From: Bacteroidota bacterium
GTDB taxonomy: Bacteria > Bacteroidota > Bacteroidia > Cytophagales > Cyclobacteriaceae
Assembly (NCBI GenBank): GCA_023431285.1
Contig: JAEYXN010000083.1
Location: 1-15,146, forward strand
Direction of reading: 5' to 3'
DNA length: 15,146 nucleotides
Each line of letters opens with the position of its first letter. Position 1 is the first letter of the stretch. The position numbers were made by a program, and so were the translations under genes. This document shows, piece after piece, positions 1-9,034 of the stretch. The notes below the pieces were generated by a model that searched no databases, had not been told where the DNA came from, and saw only the letters and a list, made by a program, of their open reading frames with translations.

Positions 1-1
1 A

Positions 2-2794
2 GATGGCGACATGGATATGTATCTGGTTAACAACTGGCTCGAACAGTTCAACCGCAATAATATCCGACCGAAAAGAATTAAAGGCGAAGCTGAAAGTACA
101 GACAAGCTTTTCAGAAATAACGGCGACAACACCTTCACCGATGTGTCAGCCATAGCGGGCATACTCATCGAAGGGTATGGATTGGGTGTCAGCATCTCGG
201 ATATCAATCAGGATTCATGGCCGGATATCTATGTATCGAATGACTTCCTTTCAAATGATCTTTTATGGATCAACAATGGTGACGGCACTTTCACAAATCG
301 AATTGGTGACTACCTGAAGCATCAGACGCACAACGGTATGGGTGTCGACATTGCAGACTTCAACAATGATGCACTCGGCGACATCGCTGTGGTCGACATG
401 CTTCCTCCAGGACACGAGCGTCAAAAGCTGATGACACCGGGACAAAACCACGATCACTTCCACCTTTCCATTGGAATGAACTATGAACCTCAATACATGA
501 GGAACACACTCCAGCTGAACCGTGGCAAAGGATCAAACGGAAACGTAGTTTTCAGCGAGATTGCTTTCTTATCCGGGGTTGCACAGACCGACTGGAGCTG
601 GGCTCCCCTATTTGCGGACTTCGATAATGATGGTTGGAAAGATCTGTTTATTGCTAATGGCTACAGGAAAGATGTGACGCACCTCGATTTCATTTTCTTC
701 GGGTTCAAGAATGTCACACCATTTGGAACCAATGAAACCAGAAAGACGATCACTGACAATGAGTTTAAGAAAATCAAAGACGTCAAGCTTCCCAACTGCT
801 TCTTTCGAAACACTGGCAATCTCAGGTTCGAGGACAAGTCAGCGTCATGGTGTGAATCCGTACCCACGTTTACCAACGGGACAGCTTATGCGGACTTTGA
901 CAACGACGGCGATCTTGATCTGATCACAAACAACATTGACCAGGAAGCCTTGCTCTATGAGAATTCCGCTTCAGAAAGGCATACCAATTGGCTAAAACTA
1001 AGGTCAAAAGAGAATGCCATGAATGAAAAGATCTTCGTGTATACGAAAGAAAAACTCCAGCTTCAGGAGGCCACACCCTATCGCGGATTTCAATCTACTG
1101 TGAGTAAGATTGTACACTTTGGTTTGGGTACAGCAGAAACCGCGGACTCGGTGATCATCCAATGGCCGAATGGCACCGCGTCAAAGTTCTATGATGTAAA
1201 GGCAAATACCCTTCTCGAATATAGCAATGAAGGCGCTCTGCCATATCGATTGCCTCCCCCGAAATCTGCCATGCAGAAATTCCAGGCAGAAGCGAGTCCT
1301 TTTCCCAGGCACGTCGAAACGAGTCCCTCAGATATCAAAGTGACACGCACCCTGATGCACGAGCTTGGAAGGTTCGGTCCATGCTACGCCAAAGGTGATG
1401 TGAACCACGATGGACTGCACGACTTTTATTTTGGACGCGAGGCCGGGCAGGAAGCACTGGTCTACATACAGAAGAAAGATGGATCGTTCGTCACAAAGAA
1501 GCTTCCGCTACCAGCGGACTCTGAAGACGGTGCAGCCATCTTCTTCGATGCAGATGGCGATGGAGATGATGACCTGTATGTGGCGTCCGCATGCTCATCA
1601 GGTTTTACAGAGGCTGGTTTGCATCGATTATTGTTTAATGATGGTGTCGGTAATTTCATCCTTCAGGAGGATGCCCTGCCGCAGATCACAACGTCTTCGC
1701 TATCTGTATCTGCGAGTGACGTTGATAATGATGGTGATATTGACCTTTTTGTGGGTGGACACCTCAGAGCTCATCACTATCCTGAAGCCGCGAACAGTAT
1801 TATCCTCATCAATGAAGGTGGACGTTTCCGTGACGCTACCGCTGAAGTATTCCGGGATGAATCACCTGATGGTCTTGTAACGTCCTCACTCTGGATAGAT
1901 ATCAACAACGATAAAATGAAAGACCTCATCATCGCTGGAGAATGGATGCCCATTACGGTGTACATAAACGACAACGGAAAATTAAGTGACCAGACCGTCG
2001 AATGGGGACTTGCCGACAGCCACGGATGGTGGAATACACTTGCGTCCATTGATGCTGACGGTGATGGCTACGACGACATCGTTGCAGGAAACACAGGAAA
2101 TAATTCATTCTTCCGACCTACCATCGAACATCCTTTGATTCTGGCGGCTGCCGACTTTGACAAGAATGGTTCTGTTGATCCAATTCTCACCTACGTCAAC
2201 CCAGTGGAGAAAAAACGTTTCATTGTTCACAACAGGCTTGTGTTGATCGATCAGGTTCCCGGGCTGAAAAGAAGAATGGCCACCTTTACGCAATACGCGA
2301 CAACCCCCTTTGAAGAAGTGTTAACGGCGGAGGAACGAAGCTCCGCCCTCATGCTACGCGCCAATACCCTAAGCTCCGTGGTCCTCAGAAACAATGGCGG
2401 AAAACAATTTACAACGCATGCGTTACCCGAAATCGCTCAGTTCTCCACGATCAATGAAATCGTCGTGGACGATCTGAATGGTGACGGCATCAACGACCTT
2501 ATCCTTGCCGGTAACAATTATGATCAGGAAACACTCTTCGGACGTTACGATGCCTCTGTGGGTACTGTGCTTCTCGGAGACGGTCGCGGAGGATGGATTA
2601 CTGCCACGCATGAGGAAAGTGGATTAACCGCAGACGGTGATGTACGGCACGCCGTGTCATTCAATTCAGCAGCCGGGAAAAAGATCCTCGTGTTACGGAA
2701 CAACGAAAGCGCCCTGATGTTCAGAGTAGGTGGTAAAGAATCGCGTTCTCCTTTCTCTCTCGTCGCAAACAGGGCTATGCCTGCACGAAGATAA
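2..2794 (+). CDS. FG-GAP/VCBS repeat protein with UnbV/ASPIC domain (5' truncated)
   Basis: The frame is open to the left edge of the window. The codons before the first visible ATG (position 11) already encode Asp-Gly-Asp and complete a calcium-binding repeat (DGDMDMYLVNN), so the true start lies upstream and about 930 residues are visible. At least eleven more Asp-rich FG-GAP loops follow, for example DFDNDGWKDLF (near 619), DFDNDGDLDL (near 894), DADGDGDDDLY (near 1549), DVDNDGDIDLF (near 1720) and DLNGDGINDL (near 2467). Such loops form calcium-binding beta-propeller blades. Between about 985 and 1235 lies an UnbV/ASPIC domain, recognised by NWLKLR, PYRGFQST, HFGLG and IQWPNG. This architecture of propeller, UnbV, propeller is known for very large secreted or surface proteins of Bacteroidota, often encoded near SusC/SusD pairs, but their biochemical role is not established. 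It is convergent with susD. A glycan-binding or adhesion role is a guess. Confidence 0.9.
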   Translation, partial: DGDMDMYLVNNWLEQFNRNNIRPKRIKGEAESTDKLFRNNGDNTFTDVSAIAGILIEGYGLGVSISDINQDSWPDIYVSNDFLSNDLLWINNGDGTFTNRIGDYLKHQTHNGMGVDIADFNNDALGDIAVVDMLPPGHERQKLMTPGQNHDHFHLSIGMNYEPQYMRNTLQLNRGKGSNGNVVFSEIAFLSGVAQTDWSWAPLFADFDNDGWKDLFIANGYRKDVTHLDFIFFGFKNVTPFGTNETRKTITDNEFKKIKDVKLPNCFFRNTGNLRFEDKSASWCESVPTFTNGTAYADFDNDGDLDLITNNIDQEALLYENSASERHTNWLKLRSKENAMNEKIFVYTKEKLQLQEATPYRGFQSTVSKIVHFGLGTAETADSVIIQWPNGTASKFYDVKANTLLEYSNEGALPYRLPPPKSAMQKFQAEASPFPRHVETSPSDIKVTRTLMHELGRFGPCYAKGDVNHDGLHDFYFGREAGQEALVYIQKKDGSFVTKKLPLPADSEDGAAIFFDADGDGDDDLYVASACSSGFTEAGLHRLLFNDGVGNFILQEDALPQITTSSLSVSASDVDNDGDIDLFVGGHLRAHHYPEAANSIILINEGGRFRDATAEVFRDESPDGLVTSSLWIDINNDKMKDLIIAGEWMPITVYINDNGKLSDQTVEWGLADSHGWWNTLASIDADGDGYDDIVAGNTGNNSFFRPTIEHPLILAAADFDKNGSVDPILTYVNPVEKKRFIVHNRLVLIDQVPGLKRRMATFTQYATTPFEEVLTAEERSSALMLRANTLSSVVLRNNGGKQFTTHALPEIAQFSTINEIVVDDLNGDGINDLILAGNNYDQETLFGRYDASVGTVLLGDGRGGWITATHEESGLTADGDVRHAVSFNSAAGKKILVLRNNESALMFRVGGKESRSPFSLVANRAMPARR

Positions 2795-2926
2795 CGAAAT
2801 ACGATCCTTTCAGAATAACTGATAGTGCAGATCATCATGGCCACGACATCGGACAGGAATCAATCCGATTAGTCAATCATATCTGACGTTGCCTCATCTT
2901 GTTCTTCAGAAAATCTTCGGATAAAG
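2795..2926. other. Convergent intergenic space, 3' of the FG-GAP gene
   Basis: This is non-coding sequence between the FG-GAP gene stop and the susD terminator. I see only one weak inverted repeat (ATCGGA ... TCCGAT, near 2848-2870) with no T-run after it, so no convincing terminator for the plus-strand gene. An AGTGCAG heptamer at 2824-2830 resembles part of the box found upstream of susC and rhaEW. Lying downstream of a gene, it is more likely chance. Confidence 0.5.
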
Positions 2927-2957
2927 GGAAAATAAAATGGGCGCCTGAGCGCCCATT
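2927..2957 (-). terminator. Intrinsic terminator of the susC-susD operon
   Basis: A perfect 9-bp inverted repeat (AATGGGCGC, loop CTGA, GCGCCCATT) spans 2936-2957. Read on the minus strand it is followed by a T-rich tail (TTTTATTTTCCC) and begins 27 nt after the susD stop codon. On the plus strand no T-run follows, so it acts in the susD direction. Confidence 0.9.
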
Positions 2958-2983
2958 CGACCCAATAAACCAAACTAAAATAA

Positions 2984-4546
2984 TTAATAACCAGGGTTGT
3001 TTTCGCTAATCGCATTGTTACGAGTGATCTCCGACTGGGGAATCGGAAGAAGGAGATGCTTCGGATACTGAAAAGCAAATTCTCCGGAGAGGTCTGTGCT
3101 GAAGTGAGCGTCTCCCCCACCCCATCCCTGGAGGCTGATATAACCACGCGCATCCCAGCGTTTCAGATCAAACCAACGAATCTGTTCTTCGCCAAGAAGC
3201 TCGATGATCCTCTCTTCCTGAATCCAGGCCATAATAACATCATTGTTCGTTTCACCCGCATCGCGAGGCTCAAGCATAGACACATCAGCATAACCTTCGC
3301 CTTCAGCCCAGGCCTTCGCACGGGCACGCACATCGTTGATATGTCCTATCGCTTCCGACTTGCTGCCACCCGAAAGTAACAACGCCTCAGCGGCAAGGAG
3401 TTTGATATCGGCATAACGAAGGATTCTTACATTGTTCATAGAGCCCGGAATGAATCCACCGGGCGAAACCTCGTCAAGCCCTTCTTTTCCATATTTCGTA
3501 AACGCACGGTTATCTTCCGTGAAGAAGTCAATCCGCGGATCTTCACCATACAGATTAAACATCTTCTCCGTGACGCGCCACTGTTCGCCACGACGATTCA
3601 CCAGCTGTGGTCCATTGACACTGGAATAAAATCCCCAATACGTTGACATCGTTTCAACACCTCTCCATGGACCATCGTTATAGAGCCAGACGTTATCCTG
3701 CGAAGGAGCCGCAGAAGCCTGGAATTCGAAGATCGATTCGGCATTGTTTTCATCGAAAGCAGAGAAGTTGCCAGTATAGTCATCAATAAGTATGGAGGTA
3801 ATATTTCCGAAGGCGGTCACTGCTGCACCATAGTCTGCAGTATTCCCTGTGTAGTCACCACGGAACACCAGAGATTTCATCATCAGTCCGTAGGCCGAAT
3901 TCTTAGTTGCACGTCCGCGGTCAGTTTCAGGCCAGGATGCTGGCAACAAAGTTACGGCAGCCTGAAGATCAAGGATCACCTGATCAAGAAGCTGAGTACC
4001 GGTGCTTCTTGGCTGATGCAGGGTCTCAGTATCAAGGCGCTTTGTAATCAGCGGAGCAGTGCCATACATATTGAACAGCTTGAAGTTCGCCAGTGCTCTC
4101 AGAAAAAGCGCCTCGCCCTGTTCCTGATCGAGGAACGATGGATCTTCAAAAATAGTCCGGTCAGCGGTAGATGTCTTTTCGATAACAACATTGGCTCTCT
4201 GAATCATCTCGTAGGTAGCACGATAGAAATCCGCCACCCAGGCATCAGTGGACGTAAGGTTGCTAAAGCTCTCCCAGCGTACATAGGCACCGTTAGGCTC
4301 TGTTATATCGTCACCGGGAAGAAAGTACATCGCATGCTTATAATCCTGCGCGGCAAACCAGTACCAGTCCGTCATCTTCGCATAAGCGTTATAAATCATC
4401 TGATCATACTCGGTCTTGAGCGTCAGATAAGAGTCTTCGGTCAGGCCCAGCGGAGGCGTGTCAAGCTTGTCTACGTTGCAGGCATTGATCGTTGTCAGGG
4501 TAACCGCTGCTGTCAGCGCATACTTGCTGAATATCTTTATTTTCAT
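2984..4546 (-). CDS. susD: SusD/RagB family outer-membrane glycan-binding lipoprotein
   Basis: 520 residues, a usual length for SusD. The N-terminus has a basic and hydrophobic signal ending in a lipobox-like INAC with the lipidated cysteine at residue 23, so it is a type II signal lipoprotein anchored in the outer membrane. The C-terminal half carries the family hallmark at residues 444-464 (EERIIELLGE, then RWFDLKRW), the HLLLPIP stretch at 497-503, and the terminal NNPGY. SusD proteins cap the SusC barrel and capture oligosaccharides at the cell surface. The start follows the susC stop by 18 nt, with a purine-rich AGAAGAA just before the ATG, so the two genes are one operon. The ligand cannot be read from the sequence. 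'susD' is a family label, not proof of starch binding. Confidence 0.96.
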   Translation of the reverse strand: MKIKIFSKYALTAAVTLTTINACNVDKLDTPPLGLTEDSYLTLKTEYDQMIYNAYAKMTDWYWFAAQDYKHAMYFLPGDDITEPNGAYVRWESFSNLTSTDAWVADFYRATYEMIQRANVVIEKTSTADRTIFEDPSFLDQEQGEALFLRALANFKLFNMYGTAPLITKRLDTETLHQPRSTGTQLLDQVILDLQAAVTLLPASWPETDRGRATKNSAYGLMMKSLVFRGDYTGNTADYGAAVTAFGNITSILIDDYTGNFSAFDENNAESIFEFQASAAPSQDNVWLYNDGPWRGVETMSTYWGFYSSVNGPQLVNRRGEQWRVTEKMFNLYGEDPRIDFFTEDNRAFTKYGKEGLDEVSPGGFIPGSMNNVRILRYADIKLLAAEALLLSGGSKSEAIGHINDVRARAKAWAEGEGYADVSMLEPRDAGETNNDVIMAWIQEERIIELLGEEQIRWFDLKRWDARGYISLQGWGGGDAHFSTDLSGEFAFQYPKHLLLPIPQSEITRNNAISENNPGY

Positions 4547-4564
4547 TTCTTCTGATCGTTTAGA

Positions 4565-7500
4565 TTAAAGTGTAGCATTCAAACCAACGAAATAGCTTTT
4601 CGGGAGAGGGAACTCATCGTTGACCGGATCAAGTGTCGACCATTTAGTTAACAGCATGTTGTTCTGACCACCAATAAAGATCCTTACTCTGCTGATCACG
4701 TTTGTGCGTGAAAGAATATCCGAAGGAACAGAATATCCAAGCTGCCATGTGTTAAGACGGAAGAACCCTGCCTTCTCAACCCATCTGCTTGAGAACCTGT
4801 TATTCCCCGCGGGATCATTATACACGGCACGCGGCATGGTAGAGCTTGGGTTATCCGACGTAAATCTTCCTGCAACTGTGTTGAGTTGATTTAACCCTGA
4901 TCCGTTCATCACTTCGAGACTCCGGCGGGCCACATTCACTTTCTCCACATCGCCTTCTCCGTAGAAGTTGACAGTAAGATCGAACCCTTTGTATCCGAGA
5001 TCGAGATTCAAACCGTAAGTATGTCCCGGTATCGTCTTACCAATCTCTGTTTCATCATAAGTATTCACAACGCCATCGCGAGTCTTGCTATAGAATGGTT
5101 CTGTGTCTGTCGGGTTCCCCTGCACATCGACGAAATACATGTCGCCGGGCGCGATGAGAGCGAGGTTGTCCTCATTCGTCTCGTCAGGTGTGGCTGCGTA
5201 GAATGCATCGATCTCTGCCTGACTCTGAAATATTCCTCCAAGACGATAACCCCATAAGTGTCCAATAGAGCGCCCCTCTTCCACGCGACCGAATGGAGTC
5301 GAGATAGGTGAATCATTATAAAGGTCAGTAACGACATTCTTAAGGAAGGAAATGTTTCCGCTGATTCCGTAAGTCAGATCACCAATACGGTTATTAAACC
5401 CAAGCTCCACTTCTACTCCCGAGTTCCTGAGGGAACCAATATTCTGAACGATGCTTCCTGTCCCCACCGACAACGGTATGTCTACCCCCTGGAGGATATC
5501 ATCCGTTTCACGTTTGAAATACTCGATCGTAGTGGTCACCTTTCCGTTCAGGAACGCCGCATCCACACCTACGTTGGTCGTAGTAACTTTCTCCCAATAG
5601 ATAGAACGGTTGGGCAGATCAGACAACGCACTTGCGACGAGGTATCTTCCAAGGAAATTTCCGTTTCCTGATCCGAATGAGTAAGATCCTTTATTGGACA
5701 CCTTTGATAAGTAGGCGAAGCTACCAATGACAGCTTCATCGTTTCCAGTCTGACCCCAGCCCGCACGAAGTTTAAGATCACTAATGAAAGGAAGACCTTC
5801 CATAAAACCTTCTTCGATCAACCTCCACGCTGCCGCGACAGAGTAGAAGTCACCCCATCTGTTTTCTTTTGGGAACCCGTTACTTCCATCGCGACGATAA
5901 GAAAGGTCGAGATAATACTTATCACTGTAGTTGTATCCCAGGCGCCCTACATAACTGAAGCGATACTTCTGATTTGTAAGCGAGGCGAAACCTGACTGGT
6001 CACCAGGAGCCTGTCCACCGGGAATACCAAGCCTGGCACGGTCGCGTGTCTGCGCATTACGGGTATTGAAGTCTTCAGTCCAGTTCTTGAAACGCTGATC
6101 CTGGATAACAAACGTCGCGTTCATTTTATGCTTACCGAATTCACGTCCATAGTTTGCCACAAGATCTGCCTGATAATTGAAGAACTTGTTTGTCCGCAGA
6201 CCATACAGCCCAAAGGATCCTTCCGATGCAGCTGTTCCTCCCTGAGTAAGGAATTCGTCCTGCAGCACGTCAGTGAATTGTACACGTTGCTGATAAGTGT
6301 AATCAAGATTCAGACTTCCTCTGATCGTAAATCCCTTCAGAGGCTCAACTTCGATGTAAGCCTGCCCAAGATTTCTCAGGAGATTAAACTTACTCATATT
6401 GAGATCCATGAGCGCCAGAGGGTTGATCCGGGATTGTGCTCCATAGAGTTTCACCGCTCCGGCATCAGGGTCTTCCAGGTTGCGCACAGGGGCGAATCCA
6501 AATCGGTTTGTCTCGTCGTACAACGGTTGCCATACTGGTGCCTGTGCTGCTTCAGTCACCAGCATCCGGTTGTTCTGTTGAGATTCCTGATAAGTAAGCT
6601 TGTAGTTCAAACCAGTGCGGATGTACTGGCTTACCTTTGTATTTACATTTAACGCGACGTTATAACGCTCGAAATCATTCCCTTTTACCACACTCTCCTG
6701 TTGATTATATCCCACCGAGACATAATAATCAAATGCTTCGTTAGCCCCTGAAAGCCTGACACTGTAATTCTGGTTGAGCGCGTTCTTATTACGGATCTCA
6801 TTTTGCCAGTTGTAGCTTTGTGGATTCTCTCCGAAATAGTAAGGACTCTGAGGATCGAACTGGGGTGTAAAGTTATTGAGCCTGTTTCCAAGGTTTGCCT
6901 CTTCGCGTCCGTAAAGGTTTCTCTCGAGACTCACGTTTGGATCAAGGCTGTTAGTATATGCTTCGCGATTGTAAGCGATAAAATCCGAAGTGCCCAGCAT
7001 GTCGAAGGTTGGAATGTTCTGAATACCAACCTGAGTGTTGAGTTCGATCACCGGCTTTCCTTTCTTCCCTTTCTTTGTAGTAATGAGGACAACACCATTT
7101 GCTGCGCGACTCCCGTAGATTGCCGCAGCTGAGGCATCTTTCAATACTGATATCGACTCAATGTCGTTGGGATTCACCATCGTCCATAAGTTGATACTAC
7201 CAATGACATCCTGGTTTCCATTGGTAGGTGTTTCGATCATCTGACCGTCGATCACATATAAAGGCTGAGAGGCACCGTTCCATGTTCCAATTCCCCGCAC
7301 AAAGATCTGCGGACCTTCAGACGGGTCACCACTGGTGTTTACCACCCTCACTCCTGGTGTCTTTCCCTGCATGGCAAACTGAGGCGACGCGAAAGGAATC
7401 TTCTCTATATCACGGGCCTGTACAGTAGCAACAGAGCCCGTGATGTCCTTCTTCTCACGCTCTCCAAAACCAATCACCACAACTTCTTCAAGCGTACTGA

Positions 7501-7789
7501 CGGATGGAGACATCGATACATTAATTGTAGTCTGAGTTCCAACAGATGCTTCGAAGCTCTCGAAGCCAATGAATGAAAATGTTAACACATTGTCATTATC
7601 AGCCTCAATAGAGTAGTTACCGGTGGCGTCAGTAGTGGTACCAATCGCGGTCCCCTTAATGAGAATGGAGACACCCGGAAGCGCCGAGTTATCGGTCTTA
7701 TCCGTAACCTTTCCTGTAACGGTCCGCTGCTGCGCGTGCCCAGCCCAGGCGACAATACAACAGCTAAAAGCAAGTAGAATTTTTTTCAT
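4565..7789 (-). CDS. susC: SusC/RagA family TonB-linked outer-membrane receptor
   Basis: 1074 residues from the ATG at 7789. I chose this start because it gives a clean signal peptide (MKKILLAFSC..., likely cut near GHA-QQ at 19/20). The frame stays open 47 codons further, but that stretch is basic, not conserved-looking, and overlaps the probable regulatory block. Residues 22-95 form a carboxypeptidase-regulatory-like beta-sandwich (VTGKVTDKTDNSALPGVSI, DATGNYSI). A TonB-box-like EEVVVIGF follows at 101-108. The plug has the SusC signature LYVIDG (177-182) and LKDASAAAIYGSRAANGVV (216-234). The rest is barrel, with repeated aromatic strands. It imports oligosaccharides across the outer membrane with SusD, powered by TonB-ExbBD. 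There is no STN domain, so no sign of anti-sigma signalling. The last residue is leucine (VGLNATL) rather than the usual aromatic. Confidence 0.97.
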   Translation of the reverse strand: MKKILLAFSCCIVAWAGHAQQRTVTGKVTDKTDNSALPGVSILIKGTAIGTTTDATGNYSIEADNDNVLTFSFIGFESFEASVGTQTTINVSMSPSVSTLEEVVVIGFGEREKKDITGSVATVQARDIEKIPFASPQFAMQGKTPGVRVVNTSGDPSEGPQIFVRGIGTWNGASQPLYVIDGQMIETPTNGNQDVIGSINLWTMVNPNDIESISVLKDASAAAIYGSRAANGVVLITTKKGKKGKPVIELNTQVGIQNIPTFDMLGTSDFIAYNREAYTNSLDPNVSLERNLYGREEANLGNRLNNFTPQFDPQSPYYFGENPQSYNWQNEIRNKNALNQNYSVRLSGANEAFDYYVSVGYNQQESVVKGNDFERYNVALNVNTKVSQYIRTGLNYKLTYQESQQNNRMLVTEAAQAPVWQPLYDETNRFGFAPVRNLEDPDAGAVKLYGAQSRINPLALMDLNMSKFNLLRNLGQAYIEVEPLKGFTIRGSLNLDYTYQQRVQFTDVLQDEFLTQGGTAASEGSFGLYGLRTNKFFNYQADLVANYGREFGKHKMNATFVIQDQRFKNWTEDFNTRNAQTRDRARLGIPGGQAPGDQSGFASLTNQKYRFSYVGRLGYNYSDKYYLDLSYRRDGSNGFPKENRWGDFYSVAAAWRLIEEGFMEGLPFISDLKLRAGWGQTGNDEAVIGSFAYLSKVSNKGSYSFGSGNGNFLGRYLVASALSDLPNRSIYWEKVTTTNVGVDAAFLNGKVTTTIEYFKRETDDILQGVDIPLSVGTGSIVQNIGSLRNSGVEVELGFNNRIGDLTYGISGNISFLKNVVTDLYNDSPISTPFGRVEEGRSIGHLWGYRLGGIFQSQAEIDAFYAATPDETNEDNLALIAPGDMYFVDVQGNPTDTEPFYSKTRDGVVNTYDETEIGKTIPGHTYGLNLDLGYKGFDLTVNFYGEGDVEKVNVARRSLEVMNGSGLNQLNTVAGRFTSDNPSSTMPRAVYNDPAGNNRFSSRWVEKAGFFRLNTWQLGYSVPSDILSRTNVISRVRIFIGGQNNMLLTKWSTLDPVNDEFPLPKSYFVGLNATL

Positions 7790-7843
7790 AGACGGTATAG
7801 AGTGTTTGGGGTTAGAATAGATTCTGCATGCTAAGCTGCCTTT

Positions 7844-7860
7844 TGTTATGAGCTCTAACA
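7844..7860. promoter_or_regulatory. Inverted repeat TGTTA-N7-TAACA, candidate operator
   Basis: Perfect 5-bp arms (TGTTA at 7844-7848 and TAACA at 7856-7860) surround a spacer containing GAGCTC. It lies 55-71 nt upstream of the susC start, directly next to the block shared with rhaEW. Size and symmetry suit a dimeric repressor, but I found no second copy before rhaEW. Confidence 0.35.
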
Positions 7861-7903
7861 TCCTGCACTCTCCTGCACCGAATGCACAACCGTTTGATTT
7901 TTT
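7860..7903 (-). promoter_or_regulatory. Conserved upstream block of susC, shared with rhaEW
   Basis: This 44-bp stretch aligns without gaps to 11279-11322 upstream of rhaEW, with 30 of 44 positions identical by my hand count. The best parts are ATCCTGCACT at one end (10/10) and CCGTT in the middle. Both copies have the same orientation relative to a minus-strand gene. In this copy TCCTGCAC occurs twice with a 10-bp period (7861 and 7871), and a third TGCAC follows at 7883. It begins about 70 nt upstream of the chosen susC start. This is a candidate operator or promoter element. Confidence 0.55.
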
Positions 7904-7940
7904 TGAAGAGTGATTAATTTTTAGTAACATCGATTATAAT

Positions 7941-7950
7941 CTGCGCGCAG
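7941..7950. promoter_or_regulatory. Perfect palindrome CTGCGCGCAG
   Basis: A 10-bp perfect palindrome lies 41 nt upstream of the regulator start and just after TATAAT. Its position fits an autoregulatory operator, but the repeat is short and could be chance. Confidence 0.3.
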
Positions 7951-7990
7951 AAATACCGGACAGCACAGGACACCCAAACACACCCAGAAT

Positions 7991-9010
7991 ATGTTCGAAG
8001 GATTTTTAAGCATCGATGAAAACTCCAAGATCCCGAAGTACCAGCAAGTTGTTGACACAATTGTCTCTGACATCGAGATCGGTATCGTAAAAGTGGGCGA
8101 TAAGATTCCCTCCATCAACGAAACAAGTGAAGAGTACTACTTGTCAAGAGACACCGTTGAGAAAGCGTATAAGATTCTGCGCAAGCGAGGCATTATCACG
8201 GCGGTGCGTGGCAAAGGCTTTTACGTTTCAAGCACATCACGAAAAGAAGGCAAAAGAATTCTGCTCGCATTCAACAAGCTCAGTGATCATAAAAAAACGA
8301 TCTACAATTCTTTCGTAAAGAATCTCGGTGAGGACATCACAGTAGATCTTCAGATTCATCATTGCGACAGCAAGATGCTTGAGAAGATTGTAATCGAAAG
8401 TCTCGGAAAATATGATTACTATGTAATTATGCCGCACTTTAAAGAAGAGACTGAAAGTGTCCGCGCGGCTCTTAACAAAATTCCGAAAGACAGATTACTC
8501 CTTGTCAACAAAGACATGGCCGGAATTGAAGGTGAGTATGGATGCGTGTTCGAAGACTTTGAGCTTGATATCCACCAGGCGTTGTACACTGGTCTGGAGA
8601 AGATCAGAAAGTATAAAAAGCTCTACCTCGTCTTCCCTTCCGACAATTACTATTGTGCGGGCATTAAAACAGGATTCGTGAACTTCTGTGAGGACGAAGG
8701 TTTCGAATATGAAATTATCAGATCCAACTGCGGGCATGTGATCAGCCCTGGTGATCTGTACGTCGTCATTGAAGAAGCTGATCTTGTCGATATCATCAAG
8801 AGAGCTGCTTCTCTCAACCTGAAGCTTGGCAAGAACATCGGTGTGATCACCTACAACGATACTCCTTTTAAAGAAATACTCGCAGGAGGTATTACAGTGC
8901 TTAGTACTGACTTTCTGAAAATGGGAGAAACGATGGCCGACATGGTGAAGCGCCACTCACGCGAGCATTTGAAGAATCCATTTAAATTGATTGTGCGCAA
9001 TTCTATCTGA
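7991..9010 (+). CDS. GntR-type transcriptional regulator with LacI/PBP-like sensor domain
   Basis: 339 residues. Residues 13-80 form a winged helix-turn-helix of the GntR type: PKYQQVVDTI, GDKIPSINETSEEYYLSRDT, then VEKAYKILRKRGII and the wing RGKGFYV (73-79). After a short linker, residues 88-335 look like the periplasmic-binding-protein fold used by LacI-type sensors. Visible patterns are alternating hydrophobic strands such as KRILLAF, YDYYVIMP, KKLYLVFP, GDLYVVIEEADL and GVITYND. Such proteins bind a sugar or sugar phosphate and release or alter DNA binding. The gene is divergent from susC and convergent with rhaEW, so it is the natural candidate to control both. The effector could be rhamnose, rhamnulose or a related sugar; this is inferred from neighbours only. 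It is not an AraC-type RhaR/RhaS. The ATG at 7991 gives the expected start of the DNA-binding domain. Confidence 0.93.
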   Translation: MFEGFLSIDENSKIPKYQQVVDTIVSDIEIGIVKVGDKIPSINETSEEYYLSRDTVEKAYKILRKRGIITAVRGKGFYVSSTSRKEGKRILLAFNKLSDHKKTIYNSFVKNLGEDITVDLQIHHCDSKMLEKIVIESLGKYDYYVIMPHFKEETESVRAALNKIPKDRLLLVNKDMAGIEGEYGCVFEDFELDIHQALYTGLEKIRKYKKLYLVFPSDNYYCAGIKTGFVNFCEDEGFEYEIIRSNCGHVISPGDLYVVIEEADLVDIIKRAASLNLKLGKNIGVITYNDTPFKEILAGGITVLSTDFLKMGETMADMVKRHSREHLKNPFKLIVRNSI

Positions 9011-9034
9011 TAACTGCGGCTCCTGTTTACGGGG

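Larger units (their letters stand above)
7790..7990. promoter_or_regulatory. Divergent control region between susC and the GntR regulator
   Basis: This 201-bp non-coding space must hold promoters for both divergent genes. It contains a block shared with the rhaEW leader (7860-7903), an inverted repeat TGTTA-N7-TAACA (7844-7860), a perfect palindrome CTGCGCGCAG (7941-7950), and three CNGCAC boxes on the plus strand (7863, 7873, 7961). A TATAAT hexamer occurs at 7935-7940, but Bacteroidota normally use a TAnnTTTG -7 element, and I see no clear match to that. Which element is the operator is not decided by the sequence. Confidence 0.6.

Noticed and set aside
4016..4555. 179-codon open frame on the plus strand opposite susD
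   Set aside because: It lies wholly antisense to a well-supported susD and has no recognisable domain; its composition looks like a coding shadow.
7790..7930. Starting SusC at 7930 with 47 extra residues
   Set aside because: The extension would bury the signal peptide and covers the probable control region; the ATG at 7789 gives a textbook signal sequence.
7935..7940. TATAAT as a sigma70-type -10 box for the regulator gene
   Set aside because: Bacteroidota primary promoters use TAnnTTTG; there is no matching -35 and a single hexamer in AT-rich DNA is weak evidence.
8495..8956. 153-codon open frame on the minus strand inside the regulator gene
   Set aside because: Antisense to the sensor domain, whose strand pattern is clear on the plus strand; no independent support.
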